DNA from: Mycolicibacterium stellerae
GTDB taxonomy: Bacteria > Actinomycetota > Actinomycetes > Mycobacteriales > Mycobacteriaceae
Assembly: GCF_003719305.1 (NCBI RefSeq)
Contig: NZ_RARC01000002.1
Span: 62,001 to 126,000 of the forward strand
Length of the DNA: 64,000 nucleotides
Direction of reading: 5' to 3'
The notes beneath the pieces are model-generated. The model was not told where the DNA came from, made no database searches, and saw only the letters and a program-made list of their open reading frames with translations. Position numbers and translations under genes: made by a program. Positions 48,779-57,811 of the stretch are shown piece after piece. How positions within the stretch are numbered: position 1 is the first letter of the stretch; the number at the start of each line of letters is the position of its first letter.

Positions 48779-49940
48779 ACGAGGATCGCGAGGTGTGCAG
48801 CTCGTCGAGGATCTCGTCGGAATGCTCGCCGATGCCCGGCGCCATCGCGCGCGGAGCCCACGGGGTGCCGTGGAAGTCGACCGGGGTGGCGATCATCGGC
48901 ACGCTCGAGTCGCCATCGGGAACGTAGACGATGCCGCCGGCCGCGTGAAACTGCTCGTCGGCCACCACGTCCTCGATCGAGTTGATCGGCGACCAGAAGA
49001 AATCCGGTTCGGCGCCAAACAGTTTCGCCCACTCGTCGAGTGGCTTGGTCGCAAAGATCTCGTCGAGCTCGGCGATCAGGTGCCGGGAGTTGGCCGCCCG
49101 GTCGCGCGGTCTCGGGTAGTCGGTAATCCAGTCTCGACGGCCGACGACTCGACACAGCGGGCCCCAGTGCCGGTCAACCTGCAGTCCCACGATCCAGAAC
49201 CGGCGGCCGTCGCCTGCCATGTAGTTGTTCATGCACGGGTTGCCCATGGACTCGCGTTCCCCGATCGCGATGACGTGGCCGGTGAGCAGAAAAGTGTTCA
49301 GGTCGAAGCTGATCGTGTAGGCGCCCTGCCGGTACAGCGACGTGGACACCAGCTGGCCGGTACCGGTGCGGGCCCTTGCGACGAGGGCGGCGCAGACCGC
49401 GGCGGCCAGCGTCATGCCCGCGGTGTGGTCGCCCATGCCGCCCCGCTGAAACGGCGGGGTGTGGCCGGGGCGGGTCAGCAGATGAGCCAGTCCCGCTCGG
49501 GCCCAGTACGCCGCGACGTCGTAGGCGGCACGGTCGGCATCGGGTCCAGCCTCGCCGTAGCCGGTGATCAGGCCGTACACCAGACGTGGATTGGCGATGG
49601 CCGTCGTTTCGAAGTCCAAGCCGATGCGCCGCAGCGCCCCCGGGCGGACATTCGTGATGAAAACATCGGCGCCGCTGAGTAATTCGAGCGCAGTGGACCG
49701 GCCTTCGTCCGTCGTGACATCGAGCACGATGCTGCGCTTGCCGCGGTTGTCCATCTCGAATGGCGGACTCTGGTCTCCGTCAAGGCCGAGCATGCGGCCG
49801 AACGTCCGGGCCGGGTCACCTGTCGGCGATTCGATCTTCACGACGTCGGCTCCCCAGTCCGCCAGGATGCCGCCCGCGGCCGGGCCCGCCACCCAGACGC
49901 CGAGCTCGACGACCTTGATGCCATCCAACGGACCGGTCAC
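48777..49940 (-). CDS. CaiB/BaiF family (type III) CoA-transferase
   Basis: A 387-residue class III CoA-transferase: LDGIKVVELGVWVAGPAAGGILADWGADV (first 33 residues; CoA-binding fold), DNRGKRSIVLDV (about 64-75) and the catalytic Asp141 in AAYDVAAYWAR. Moves CoA between acids, activating a substrate for beta-oxidation-type steps without ATP. GTG at 49940 with GAAGGG upstream. Divergent from the APH-type gene across a palindrome built from the TTTACAAA half-site. Fits the acyl-CoA dehydrogenase and MaoC genes of the island. Confidence 0.9.
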   Translation of the reverse strand: MTGPLDGIKVVELGVWVAGPAAGGILADWGADVVKIESPTGDPARTFGRMLGLDGDQSPPFEMDNRGKRSIVLDVTTDEGRSTALELLSGADVFITNVRPGALRRIGLDFETTAIANPRLVYGLITGYGEAGPDADRAAYDVAAYWARAGLAHLLTRPGHTPPFQRGGMGDHTAGMTLAAAVCAALVARARTGTGQLVSTSLYRQGAYTISFDLNTFLLTGHVIAIGERESMGNPCMNNYMAGDGRRFWIVGLQVDRHWGPLCRVVGRRDWITDYPRPRDRAANSRHLIAELDEIFATKPLDEWAKLFGAEPDFFWSPINSIEDVVADEQFHAAGGIVYVPDGDSSVPMIATPVDFHGTPWAPRAMAPGIGEHSDEILDELHTSRSS

Positions 49941-49962
49941 AGTCCCACCCTTCTCGACTGCA

Positions 49963-49988
49963 TTTACAAACTGCCAATAGTTTGTAAA
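49963..49988. promoter_or_regulatory. Palindromic TTTACAAACT operator/promoter between CoA-transferase and APH genes
   Basis: TTTACAAACT (49963-49972) and AGTTTGTAAA (49979-49988) are perfect 10-bp inverted arms with a 6-nt spacer. Each strand reads TTTACA-N17-AAAKST-like, so both -35 boxes lie in the palindrome. The half-site equals the -35 end of the 30-bp elements elsewhere in the island. A TetR paralogue (48201 or 51188) is the natural candidate to bind. Confidence 0.65.
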
Positions 49989-50027
49989 GCTTCCCGCACG
50001 CTCTACGCCACACTAGGAGGCGCGACG

Positions 50028-51143
50028 GTGGTAATCACACCCCAGCGGGTAGCGCCGACGCTGCGCATGGCGGCACACCTCGGTCGCGGAATGCAGCGCG
50101 TGGCGACCGACGCCGCGATCGGCCGCCTCCGATCGGTTCCGCGCACGATTCGCGATCTCGACGCGGCAGCCCTTTCGCAGATTATGGGGTGCACCGTCAC
50201 GTCGGTGTCCCTGATCGGTGGTGACGCGGGCACCTCGTCGAGAGCGCGGCTTGCGTTGACCGGCGACGGCGTTCCTCGTTCGGTCTTCGTCAAGATGGCG
50301 GCTCAAACGGCCGCCACCCGGCTGATGGGCGAGATCGGAATCCTCGGAGAGACCGAAACGCGCTTCTACCGAGAGTTGTCGCCGGAGTTGAGCGGTGTTC
50401 CCAAGTCTTACGGATCCGCATTCGATCCGATGACAGGCCGATATGTGCTGGTTCTCGAGGATCTCGCGGTCGAGGCCTGCGAGTTCCCCGACACCCTGCA
50501 CCCACTGACCCAGGACCAGGCGAGCCTGGTCGTCGAACTCCTCGCCCGCCTGCACGGCACGTTCTGGGGGCGCCCGCCCGATTGGGCGTACGCCGCGTCG
50601 GCCGACAAGTTCACCGCGCTCACCCAGCCGCTATTGAAGACATCGCTGCGTCGGCTCGCGGGCGTGGCAGGTGTGCCCGTCGACAAGGGGCGCTTCATTG
50701 CCGAGAACTACGCCGCGGTGGCCCGGCTCATCGACGAGCCGCCGCACACCGTCATGCACGGCGACGCCCACCCCGGCAACGTCTACTTCCGTAACGGCGA
50801 AGCCGGCCTCCTGGACTGGCAGGCCGTCCGGCGCGGCCACCCCGGCCGTGAGCTGGCGTACACGCTGGTCACCTGCATGACGCCGGCGGACCGGAAAGCC
50901 CACCAGCAGGACTTGCTCGAGGTCTACCGCGATGTCCTCGCCGCCGCAGGCGGCCCGAAACTGGACGGCGACGAGTTGGGGGACCGGTACCGCAAAGGTG
51001 CGCTGTATGCCTATGTCGCGTCACTGATCACGACCGGGATGGGCGGCATGCAGCCCGACGACATCGCGTTGGAGGGGCTGAGGCGAAGCGTGGCCGCGCT
51101 CGAGGACCTCGACACGGTCGCGCTATTGGAGAAGTCGCTGTGA
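50028..51143 (+). CDS. APH-type phosphotransferase (aminoglycoside phosphotransferase-like fold)
   Basis: A 371-residue kinase-fold protein: SRARLALTGDGVPRSVFVKM with the Lys (about 70-90), the catalytic loop VMHGDAHPGNVYF (about 243-255) and LLDWQAV for the metal Asp (about 262). This group in actinobacteria phosphorylates small alcohols of catabolic pathways or is uncharacterised; antibiotic resistance is not implied. GTG at 50028 has AGGAGG 7 nt upstream. Probably co-transcribed with the TetR at 51188 (44-nt gap). Confidence 0.83.
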   Translation: MVITPQRVAPTLRMAAHLGRGMQRVATDAAIGRLRSVPRTIRDLDAAALSQIMGCTVTSVSLIGGDAGTSSRARLALTGDGVPRSVFVKMAAQTAATRLMGEIGILGETETRFYRELSPELSGVPKSYGSAFDPMTGRYVLVLEDLAVEACEFPDTLHPLTQDQASLVVELLARLHGTFWGRPPDWAYAASADKFTALTQPLLKTSLRRLAGVAGVPVDKGRFIAENYAAVARLIDEPPHTVMHGDAHPGNVYFRNGEAGLLDWQAVRRGHPGRELAYTLVTCMTPADRKAHQQDLLEVYRDVLAAAGGPKLDGDELGDRYRKGALYAYVASLITTGMGGMQPDDIALEGLRRSVAALEDLDTVALLEKSL

Positions 51144-51187
51144 TGAAGGAACTACCATCACTTGGACCAAACGATTGAGGCCCTGAC

Positions 51188-51745
51188 GTGAATGAACCGC
51201 TCCGCGCCCGGCGGGACGCATCCGAGAACGCCGAGGACACCTCGACGCGACACCGGATCCTCGTCGCGACCGCGGAAGTGCTTGGCCGCAGCGGGCAGAC
51301 GAAGCTCAGCCTCTCCGAGGTGGCGCTGCAGGCAGGCGTGTCCCGTCCGACGCTCTATCGCTGGTTCGCCGACAAGAGTGAACTGCTCGAGGCGTTCGGT
51401 GTCTACGAGCGTGAGGCGTTCGACAACGGTATCGGCAAGGCGACCGCTGGTCTACGCGGCACCGAGAAGCTCGACGCGGCACTGAGATTCATTGTCTCCT
51501 ACCAGCATTCGTACTCCGGTGTGCGGCTGGTCGACATCGAGCCCGAGGTCGTCATTGCCCAGCTTTCGTGGATCATCCCGGTGATGCGGGCCCGGTTGCT
51601 CAAGCTGCTCACCGGAGCCAACAGCGGGGTCAAGGCCGCCACCGCGATTCGGGTCGCGGTGTCGCACTACATCGTTCGCAGCGACGACGACGACCAGTTC
51701 CTGGCGCAGCTGCGGCACGCCGTCGGCATCAAACCGGCAGGCTGA
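51188..51745 (+). CDS. TetR-family regulator (paralogue of the one at 48201)
   Basis: A 185-residue TetR protein: RHRILVATAEVLGRSGQTKL followed by SLSEVALQAGVSRPTLYRWF (HTH, about 22-60), C-terminus HYIVRSDDDDQFLAQLRHAV. It shares long identical stretches with the TetR at 48201. The GTG at 51188 has GAGG 7 nt upstream. The stop overlaps the SnoaL gene by 1 nt (TGATG). A short TTGG-A-CCAA dyad lies in the gap upstream. Possibly regulates the APH/CoA-transferase divergent pair. Confidence 0.88.
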   Translation: MNEPLRARRDASENAEDTSTRHRILVATAEVLGRSGQTKLSLSEVALQAGVSRPTLYRWFADKSELLEAFGVYEREAFDNGIGKATAGLRGTEKLDAALRFIVSYQHSYSGVRLVDIEPEVVIAQLSWIIPVMRARLLKLLTGANSGVKAATAIRVAVSHYIVRSDDDDQFLAQLRHAVGIKPAG

Positions 51746-52176
51746 TGGAACTTCAACGCATCAGCGACGAACTCGAGATCGCCGCGCTGCTGAACAGGTA
51801 CGCCCGTGCCGTCGACACCAAGGACTGGGAGCTCTACCGGTCGGTCTTCACCGACGACGCCCACATCGACTACTCGGCCGCGGTCTTTCGGGGCTCGCTC
51901 GACGAGGCAGTCGAGTTTTTCGACGGGGACTTCTCGGCGTTGGTGACGATGAGCATGCACCACATCACCAACGTCGAGTCCGACATCGAAGGCGACACGG
52001 CTCGGGTGCGCGCGATGTTCTACAACCCGACGCAGATAACCGGAGCCGAGGAACTGAGTGTGTTCGGCGGCTACTACTTCCATGAACTGGTCCGCACATC
52101 AGCCGGTTGGCGCAGCAGGCATCTCCGCGAGGAAATGGTTTGGACGGCCAACTCCCCGCGCGACGGTCAGGCCTGA
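51745..52176 (+). CDS. SnoaL-like (NTF2-fold) protein
   Basis: A 143-residue NTF2-fold protein: [26 protein letters not shown] at the N-terminus, [26 protein letters not shown] and [11 protein letters not shown] strands. Related in sequence to the SnoaL-like protein at 28568 (same [14 protein letters not shown] helix). Likely a dehydratase, isomerase or binding protein of the island's pathway. ATG overlaps the TetR stop; its last 10 nt overlap rlmN on the other strand, marking the right boundary of the island. Confidence 0.83.
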   Translation: MELQRISDELEIAALLNRYARAVDTKDWELYRSVFTDDAHIDYSAAVFRGSLDEAVEFFDGDFSALVTMSMHHITNVESDIEGDTARVRAMFYNPTQITGAEELSVFGGYYFHELVRTSAGWRSRHLREEMVWTANSPRDGQA

Positions 52177-53282
52177 GCCGCCAATTGCCCACAGGCAGCG
52201 GCGATTTCGCGGCCACGAGTGTCACGCACTGTACACGACACGCCACGCTCACGCACCCGCCTGACAAACTCCCGTTCGGCCGCCTTTGGGCTGGCGTCCC
52301 ACTTGCTGCCCGGCGTCGGGTTCAACGGAATGAGGTTGACGTGCACAAGCGGACCCAGCGCACCGTGCAGCCGCTTACCGAGTAGGTCTGCGCGCCACGA
52401 CTGGTCGTTGATGTCACGGATCAACGCGTATTCGATCGATACCCGCCTGCCCGTCACGTCGGCGTAGTAGCGCGCGGCGTCAAGGGTTTCCGACACCTTC
52501 CAGCGGCTGTTCACCGGGACGAGCGTGTCGCGAAGCTCGTCGTCGGGAGCGTGCAGTGACAGGGCAAGCGTGACACCGAGCCGCTCGTCGGCCAGCTTGC
52601 GAATCGCAGGCGCGAGCCCGACCGTCGACACCGTTACCGAACGCGCCGAAATGCCAAACCCGTTCGGCGGAGGCGATGTGATGCGGCGAACCGCCGCGAG
52701 AACGCGACTGTAGTTGGCCAGCGGTTCGCCCATGCCCATGAACACGATGTTCGACAGCCGGCCGCCGCGCGCAATCCCATCCCCGTCGCGGTCGCGCAGT
52801 TCGACAGCGGCGGCACGCACCTGCTCCAGAATCTCGGCGGTCGACAGATTGCGCTTCAGACCGCCCTGTCCCGTCGCGCAGAACGGGCACGCCATCCCGC
52901 AGCCCGCCTGTGACGAAATGCACACGGTGTTGCGCTGCGGATAGCGCATTAGCACCGACTCGAACGTCGTCCCGTCCACCGCCCGCCACAGCATCTTGCG
53001 GGTCTCCCCCGCGTCGCACTCGATCTCCGCAGCGGCGTCGAGCAGTCGGGGAAACAGTGCCTCGGCGACCTGCTCGCGCACCGCAGCGGGCAGATCGGTC
53101 ATCTCGTGAGGGTCGGCGATGAACCTGCCGTAGTACTGGTTGGCCAGCTGTTTGCCGCGAAATGCGGGCAGCCCGAGTTCTGCGACGGCGGACGCGCGGC
53201 CTGCCTCATCGAGGTCGGCAAGATGGCGCGGCGGCATCGCACGTCGCGGCGGGTCGAAGACCAAGGGCAGGGATGTCGGCAT
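52167..53282 (-). CDS. rlmN: Dual-specificity 23S rRNA/tRNA adenine C2-methyltransferase RlmN
   Basis: A 371-residue radical-SAM methyltransferase that methylates C2 of A2503 in 23S rRNA and A37 in some tRNAs. The [4Fe-4S]-SAM motif CGMACPFC (about 128-135), [11 protein letters not shown] (about 179-189) and the C-terminal Cys in [11 protein letters not shown], which forms the protein-RNA intermediate, are all present. M. tuberculosis carries this gene split as Rv2879c/Rv2880c; here it is intact. In M. tuberculosis cdsA lies next to it; here the two are about 3.6 kb apart. Confidence 0.96.
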   Translation of the reverse strand: MPTSLPLVFDPPRRAMPPRHLADLDEAGRASAVAELGLPAFRGKQLANQYYGRFIADPHEMTDLPAAVREQVAEALFPRLLDAAAEIECDAGETRKMLWRAVDGTTFESVLMRYPQRNTVCISSQAGCGMACPFCATGQGGLKRNLSTAEILEQVRAAAVELRDRDGDGIARGGRLSNIVFMGMGEPLANYSRVLAAVRRITSPPPNGFGISARSVTVSTVGLAPAIRKLADERLGVTLALSLHAPDDELRDTLVPVNSRWKVSETLDAARYYADVTGRRVSIEYALIRDINDQSWRADLLGKRLHGALGPLVHVNLIPLNPTPGSKWDASPKAAEREFVRRVRERGVSCTVRDTRGREIAAACGQLAAQA

Positions 53283-53366
53283 GGGCTTTTGTCAGTATCC
53301 CATCCAAAGTCGGCGGAAATTGATTGGCAATGTGGGGCGTTGGTGGCAACCATGGGAGCTGTGGCC

Positions 53367-54299
53367 ATGCCGACCATGCCGTTTCGCACTGCGTTCGTGC
53401 TGACGTTTCTGTATGCGCTTGGCTATCCCATTGGCGCGCTTGCGGTTTCGGTGATGTCACCGATGGCGGTCCTGGTGTTCCGGTTCGGGCTTGCGGGCGC
53501 GATCCTGGCAGGCTGGGCGATCTTCACAGGAGTGACGTGGCCGAAAGGGCGCACCCTGATTCATGTCCTGATCAGCGGGTTGCTCGCCCAGGGCCTGCTG
53601 TTCACCTGCCTTTACGTCGCGCTGATGCACGGCGCCCCCGCCGTGCTGGGCGCGGTGATCATCTCGATGAACCCCGTCGTCACCGCGGTGCTGGCAGCCA
53701 TATTTCTCGGTGAGGGCCTGACACCCATGCGGGTGGCTGCGCTCGTGCTGGGAGTGCTCGCGGTGCTTGCGGCATGCGCTGGGCGGCTGATGATGGTCGG
53801 CGGAGTCGACTCGGTCGTTCTGCTGCTGCTGGTGTCGCTCTTCAGCGTCGCCGCCGGGGGCGTCTACCAGCAGAAGTTCTGCCGCGGGGTGGACTTCCGC
53901 GCGACCGCCACGCTGCAGAACGCGGTGTGTGTGGCCCCTGCGGTCCTGCTGGCGGCGTTGATGCCGCTGACCGTTACAGACCCGTGGAAAGCCGCGGGTG
54001 CAGTGGCCGCGGTGGTGCTGCTGAACGCCACCCTCTGCATGTCGATGTACGTCAAGGCCGTCAACGACTACGGCGCTGCCGCGGTCGCCATGCTGTTCGC
54101 CGTCATCCCCGCCGTCGCGGGCCTGCTGTCCTGGCTGATGCTCGGGCAGCGGCCCGATGTCGGCATCGCGGTCGGCCTTGTCGTCGGCGCACTCGCCTGC
54201 TGGCTGAACTCCCGCTCACGCCGGCGTCAGGACGCCGAACCTCCGACGGCGTCCATCATCCGGGCCAGCTCACCGGCGACGTCGGGACCTGCGGGCTGA
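53367..54299 (+). CDS. EamA-family (DMT superfamily) transporter
   Basis: An integral membrane protein of about 310 residues with ten predicted helices in two EamA repeats (about 5-140 and 150-290); SMNPVVTAVLAAIFLGEGLTP is the typical end of the first repeat and LGQRPDVGIAVGLVVGALACWL that of the second. Probably a drug/metabolite exporter; substrate unknown. ATG at 53367 has GGGAG 8 nt upstream; ATG 53352 is an alternative. The last 73 nt overlap the convergent LLM gene. Confidence 0.86.
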   Translation: MPTMPFRTAFVLTFLYALGYPIGALAVSVMSPMAVLVFRFGLAGAILAGWAIFTGVTWPKGRTLIHVLISGLLAQGLLFTCLYVALMHGAPAVLGAVIISMNPVVTAVLAAIFLGEGLTPMRVAALVLGVLAVLAACAGRLMMVGGVDSVVLLLLVSLFSVAAGGVYQQKFCRGVDFRATATLQNAVCVAPAVLLAALMPLTVTDPWKAAGAVAAVVLLNATLCMSMYVKAVNDYGAAAVAMLFAVIPAVAGLLSWLMLGQRPDVGIAVGLVVGALACWLNSRSRRRQDAEPPTASIIRASSPATSGPAG

Positions 54300-55219
54300 T
54301 AGACGAGTTCGGTGACTCCGCCCGCCTCGTATTCGGCTGCCCGCACCCGCAACTGGTCCACAGTGCCGCTGAACGTGAACTGCGGGAGCAGATCGGCCGC
54401 AAGCGCGACAGCCTCCTCGTCGACGGCCGTGAGCCGCACGAGATGACCCTCATGGGTGACGAGGTGGCGCGCGGCGGGCGGGATGGCCTCGATCGCCGCG
54501 ACCCACTCGGGACCGCCGGGTAGCCCCTGTACGGCGTCGGGGCCGTTGCGTTCGTACAGCGCGTGGAACACCACCGCCAGACCGTGCCCGGCCCTTTCCA
54601 GGACGCGCTCGCTGTGCAGATCTACGCCGTCGTCCAGAACCGTGCCGAACTGCAGCAGCGAGTAGGGCCGACCCGCGGCCGCCGGATTGGGGACACCCGC
54701 GGCGAACACTCCGTCGCCGACGCGTTCGGCGACGGCGGTGCCCTTCGGCCCGTCGGCTCCGATGAGCACCTCGACGTCGACGGGCCGGTCCGCGACGAAC
54801 CCTCCGGTGTGCAGCATGCGTATCGGGGCGCCGTCCCACGTCACGGTCTCGCCCCGAAGCAGCGCCCGCAGCGCGGTCACGTACTCCTCGACCACGGCCC
54901 ACCGCAGCGGCCGTTTCCCGAGCGTGTAGCGACCGGTGAACCCCGACCCGACGGCCACGGCGACCCGACCGGGGGCGATCGCGGCCAGGGTGGCGATGGC
55001 GGCCGCGTTGGTCATCGGGTGGCGCAGGCTCGGCACGAGCACTCCGGGTCCGAGCCCGATCGTCGACGTCCGCTGCGCCGCCAGCGCCAATGCGATCCAC
55101 ACGTCCGACGTGATCGCGGGCGAGTCGTACAGCCAGGCCCGGTGGTAGCCAAGGCGTTCCGCCTCGGCGATCAGTTCCGGCGAGTCGACGTTGGTGACCA
55201 GGGCGCACGACAGGAACAT
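54227..55219 (-). CDS. F420-dependent LLM-class oxidoreductase
   Basis: A 330-residue luciferase-like protein: ELIAEAERLGYHRAWLYDS (about 15-33), TIGLGPGVLVPSLRHPMTNAA (about 53-73) and GRVAVAVGSGFTGRYTLG (about 84-101), like mycobacterial F420-dependent enzymes. The C-terminal AGGVTELVYQPAGPDVAGEL strand/helix is intact, so the 73-nt antisense overlap with the EamA gene lies in genuine coding sequence. Substrate unknown; monocistronic, divergent from the 13E12-type gene. Confidence 0.84.
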   Translation of the reverse strand: MFLSCALVTNVDSPELIAEAERLGYHRAWLYDSPAITSDVWIALALAAQRTSTIGLGPGVLVPSLRHPMTNAAAIATLAAIAPGRVAVAVGSGFTGRYTLGKRPLRWAVVEEYVTALRALLRGETVTWDGAPIRMLHTGGFVADRPVDVEVLIGADGPKGTAVAERVGDGVFAAGVPNPAAAGRPYSLLQFGTVLDDGVDLHSERVLERAGHGLAVVFHALYERNGPDAVQGLPGGPEWVAAIEAIPPAARHLVTHEGHLVRLTAVDEEAVALAADLLPQFTFSGTVDQLRVRAAEYEAGGVTELVYQPAGPDVAGELARMMDAVGGSAS

Positions 55220-55265
55220 GTGCGCAAACGCTACCGCCCCATGAACTCCGGCCGTTTGTCGGTGT

Positions 55266-55281
55266 TCGAATGTATGTTCGA
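55266..55281. promoter_or_regulatory. SOS box (LexA site)
   Basis: TCGAATGTATGTTCGA matches the mycobacterial SOS consensus TCGAAC-N4-GTTCGA with one mismatch. It lies 3 nt upstream of the DUF222/HNH start. M. tuberculosis 13E12-family genes are known LexA targets, which supports the call. Confidence 0.75.
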
Positions 55282-55284
55282 ATC

Positions 55285-56770
55285 ATGTCGGTGACGGCGG
55301 TGCACGAAGCGGTGGCGAACCTGCTCGCGGCTTATGAAGCCGTGGATGTCTGCGATGTCGAGGCGTTGACTGGCACCGAATTGCTCGCGGTGATCGACGA
55401 TCTGGAAACGCTGGCCTGCCGGATGCCGACCCAGACCCATCGGCTGCTGACCCGGCTGCGGGCCGAGACGACACCCGCCCAGATGGGCGCCAAATCCTGG
55501 AACGAGGTCCTGCGGATCCGCTGGCGGCTGTCGACAGCCGAAGCGTCACGGCGTCTGCACGAGGCTGCCGACCTCGCCACGCGCACCAGCCTGATCGGGG
55601 AACCGTTGGCGCCGGTGCTGCCCGCGGTCGCCGCCGCCCAATCCGCAGGCTTGATCACCCATGAGCACGTCACCACCATCCGCGACGCCGTCAAACAGCT
55701 ACCGTCGTGGGTCGACCTGATCACCCGGACGCAGTTCGAGGTGGACTTGGTACGCGTCGCGGTCGGCGTCGGACCCAAAGAACTGCGCGACACCGCCGCC
55801 CTGCGGTTGTTCCTGCTCGATCAGGACGGCCCCGAACCCGACGACAACGACCGCGCACGCAAACGCCGAGTCACCGTCGGTCGGCAGGGCCGTGACGCGA
55901 TGACCCCGCTGACCGCCGATCTGACCCCCGAAGCGTGGGCGGTGTGGGAAGTGATCTTCGCCAAATACGCCGCCCCCGGCATGTGCAACCCCGCCGACGA
56001 GGAACCGTGCACCTCGGGCACCCCGACCCAAGCCCAGATCGACAACGACACCCGCACCCTGGGCCCAACGCCAGCACGACGCCATGCTGGTGATCGGACG
56101 CATCGCGCTGATGAGCGGCGAACTCGGCCAGCTCAACGGACTCCCGGTGTCGGTCATCATCCGCACCACCCTGGCCGATTTGGAAAGCCGCGCCGGGATC
56201 GGTGTCACCGGCGGCGGCACCAAGGTGCCGATCGCCGACGTCATCAAGATGGCCGCCCACGCCCACCACCACCTCGCCGTGTTCGACGGCGCGACCGGCC
56301 AAGCGCTCGCCCTGTATCGCGCCAAACGTGTCGCCTCGGCTGCGCAGCGGATCATGCTGATCGCCCGCGACGGCGGCTGCACCAAACCGTGCTGCACCGT
56401 CGGCGCCTACGGCTGCCAAGCCCACCACGCCACCCGAGACTGGCGCCACGGCGGCAACACCAACGTCGACGACATGACCCTGGCCTGTGGCGGCGACAAC
56501 CGCGCCGTCGACGACCACGGCTGGACAACCACCATCAACACCCGCGGCGAATGCGAATGGCATCCGCCAACCGCCCTCGACCACGGCCAAGCCAGAATCA
56601 ACTACCACCACCGCCCCGAAGCACTCCTCAGACCACCAGACGGCCAGCCGCCACCCGAACCGACACCGCTGAAACCCCAGCAGCTCAACGACAACAACGT
56701 CAAGCCACGAGTACACGACCCCACCCAAACACCCGGCGGACCCGAACCACCCGACAACCAAGCCGCCTAG
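55285..56770 (+). pseudogene. DUF222/HNH endonuclease, 13E12 repeat family, frameshifted
   Basis: The first part (55285 to about 56060, 259 codons) is the DUF222 domain, from MSVTAVHEAVANLLAAYEAV through QAQIDNDTRTL. The second part continues in the next frame: AQRQHDAMLVIGRIALMSG, then the HNH domain (DGGCTKPCCTVGAYGCQAHH and DDMTLACGGDNR) and a Pro-rich tail to 56770. The frames join if one G is removed from the GGG at 56061-56063. Without it the first frame runs on into a low-complexity Arg/Pro tail. It is a recent single-base inactivation, a sequencing error or, less likely, programmed frameshifting. Confidence 0.82.
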
Positions 56771-56941
56771 ACCACACCAGTGGCGGGTGGCACCTCACGA
56801 AACTTCTCGACGGTGCACCGCAGAATCTGAACTCCGAACTGCCTGGCCGACAACGCATTGCACTGCAACCAGTGGCGCACCGCAGGATCGCGCGCGCCCA
56901 CCGTCGATTACACGTGCCTGAGATCTCTCAAGTCAGTCCAC

Positions 56942-57811
56942 CTATGCCAGCAGCGTCAAGACGATCCAGCCCGCGACGGCCGACGGCAGCATCGCGTCGA
57001 TGCGGTCCATGATGCCGCCGTGGCCCGGCAGCAGCGTGCCCATGTCCTTGATGCCGAGGTCGCGCTTGACCTGAGACTCGACCAGGTCGCCGAGGACACC
57101 GGTGATGACGAGCATCAGTCCCAGCGGCACGCCGACCCATGCGGGGCGATCCATCAGGAACGCGACCGACAGCACGGCTGCCGTCACGCCGAAGAGCAGC
57201 GAGCCGCCCAATCCCTCCCATGACTTCTTCGGGCTGATCGCGGGCACCATCAGGTGCTTGCCGAACAACACCCCGGCGACATAGCCGCCGATGTCGGCGA
57301 ACACGACCGTGACGATCACGGTGAACGTCCGGCTGCCGCCGTGGTCCTGGAAGATCAGCAGCGCACTGAAGCTCGCGAAAAGAGGGACCCAGCTCGCAAG
57401 CAACACCGTGGCCGAGATGTCACGCAGGTAGTTGACCGGTGCTTCGCGAATCCCGTGGCCGACCAGCCGCCAGACCATGCAGACGACGATCGTGCCGCCG
57501 TAGGCACCCAGCGATCCGGCCGGACCGTAGAACGTCAGCCAGATCATGGCCTGCCCGCCGAGCAACAACGGAATGGCGGGCAGATCGTAACCGGCGTCGC
57601 GCAGCCTGCGAATCACCTCGTAGGTGGCGATCGGGATGAAGACCGCCAGCACGGGCAGCCAACCGATCGGCCAGAAGTTCAGAATGCCGATCGCCATCGC
57701 GCCGAGCACGACGCCGACGCCGATGGCCGCCGGGAGGTTACGCCCGGCCCGCGATGCCTTCTTGGGCGGCTCCGAGGTCTCGGCCACTGGATCTGCTTGC
57801 TGGTCGGCCAT
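56942..57811 (-). CDS. cdsA: Phosphatidate cytidylyltransferase (CDP-diacylglycerol synthase)
   Basis: A 289-residue membrane enzyme making CDP-diacylglycerol from phosphatidic acid and CTP for phosphatidylinositol, cardiolipin and phosphatidylethanolamine synthesis. Eight or so hydrophobic helices follow a charged 25-residue N-terminus. The C-terminal signature SQVKRDLGIKDMG followed by GHGGIMDRIDA is complete. It overlaps the frr stop by 1 nt (TGATG) as in M. tuberculosis Rv2881c-Rv2882c. The 171 nt between it and the HNH gene hold nothing I recognise. Confidence 0.96.
   Translation of the reverse strand: MADQQADPVAETSEPPKKASRAGRNLPAAIGVGVVLGAMAIGILNFWPIGWLPVLAVFIPIATYEVIRRLRDAGYDLPAIPLLLGGQAMIWLTFYGPAGSLGAYGGTIVVCMVWRLVGHGIREAPVNYLRDISATVLLASWVPLFASFSALLIFQDHGGSRTFTVIVTVVFADIGGYVAGVLFGKHLMVPAISPKKSWEGLGGSLLFGVTAAVLSVAFLMDRPAWVGVPLGLMLVITGVLGDLVESQVKRDLGIKDMGTLLPGHGGIMDRIDAMLPSAVAGWIVLTLLA

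Noticed and set aside
50028..51143. Aminoglycoside resistance kinase
   Set aside because: Only the general APH fold is visible; the context is catabolic and such kinases are common in actinobacteria with other substrates.
51144..51187. TTGG-A-CCAA dyad upstream of the TetR at 51188 as its operator
   Set aside because: Arms are only 4 bp and the motif does not recur at the other related promoters; too weak to list as a site.
53106..53366. Upstream extension of the EamA transporter
   Set aside because: It runs antisense into rlmN and adds a hydrophilic Arg-rich segment before the first membrane helix.
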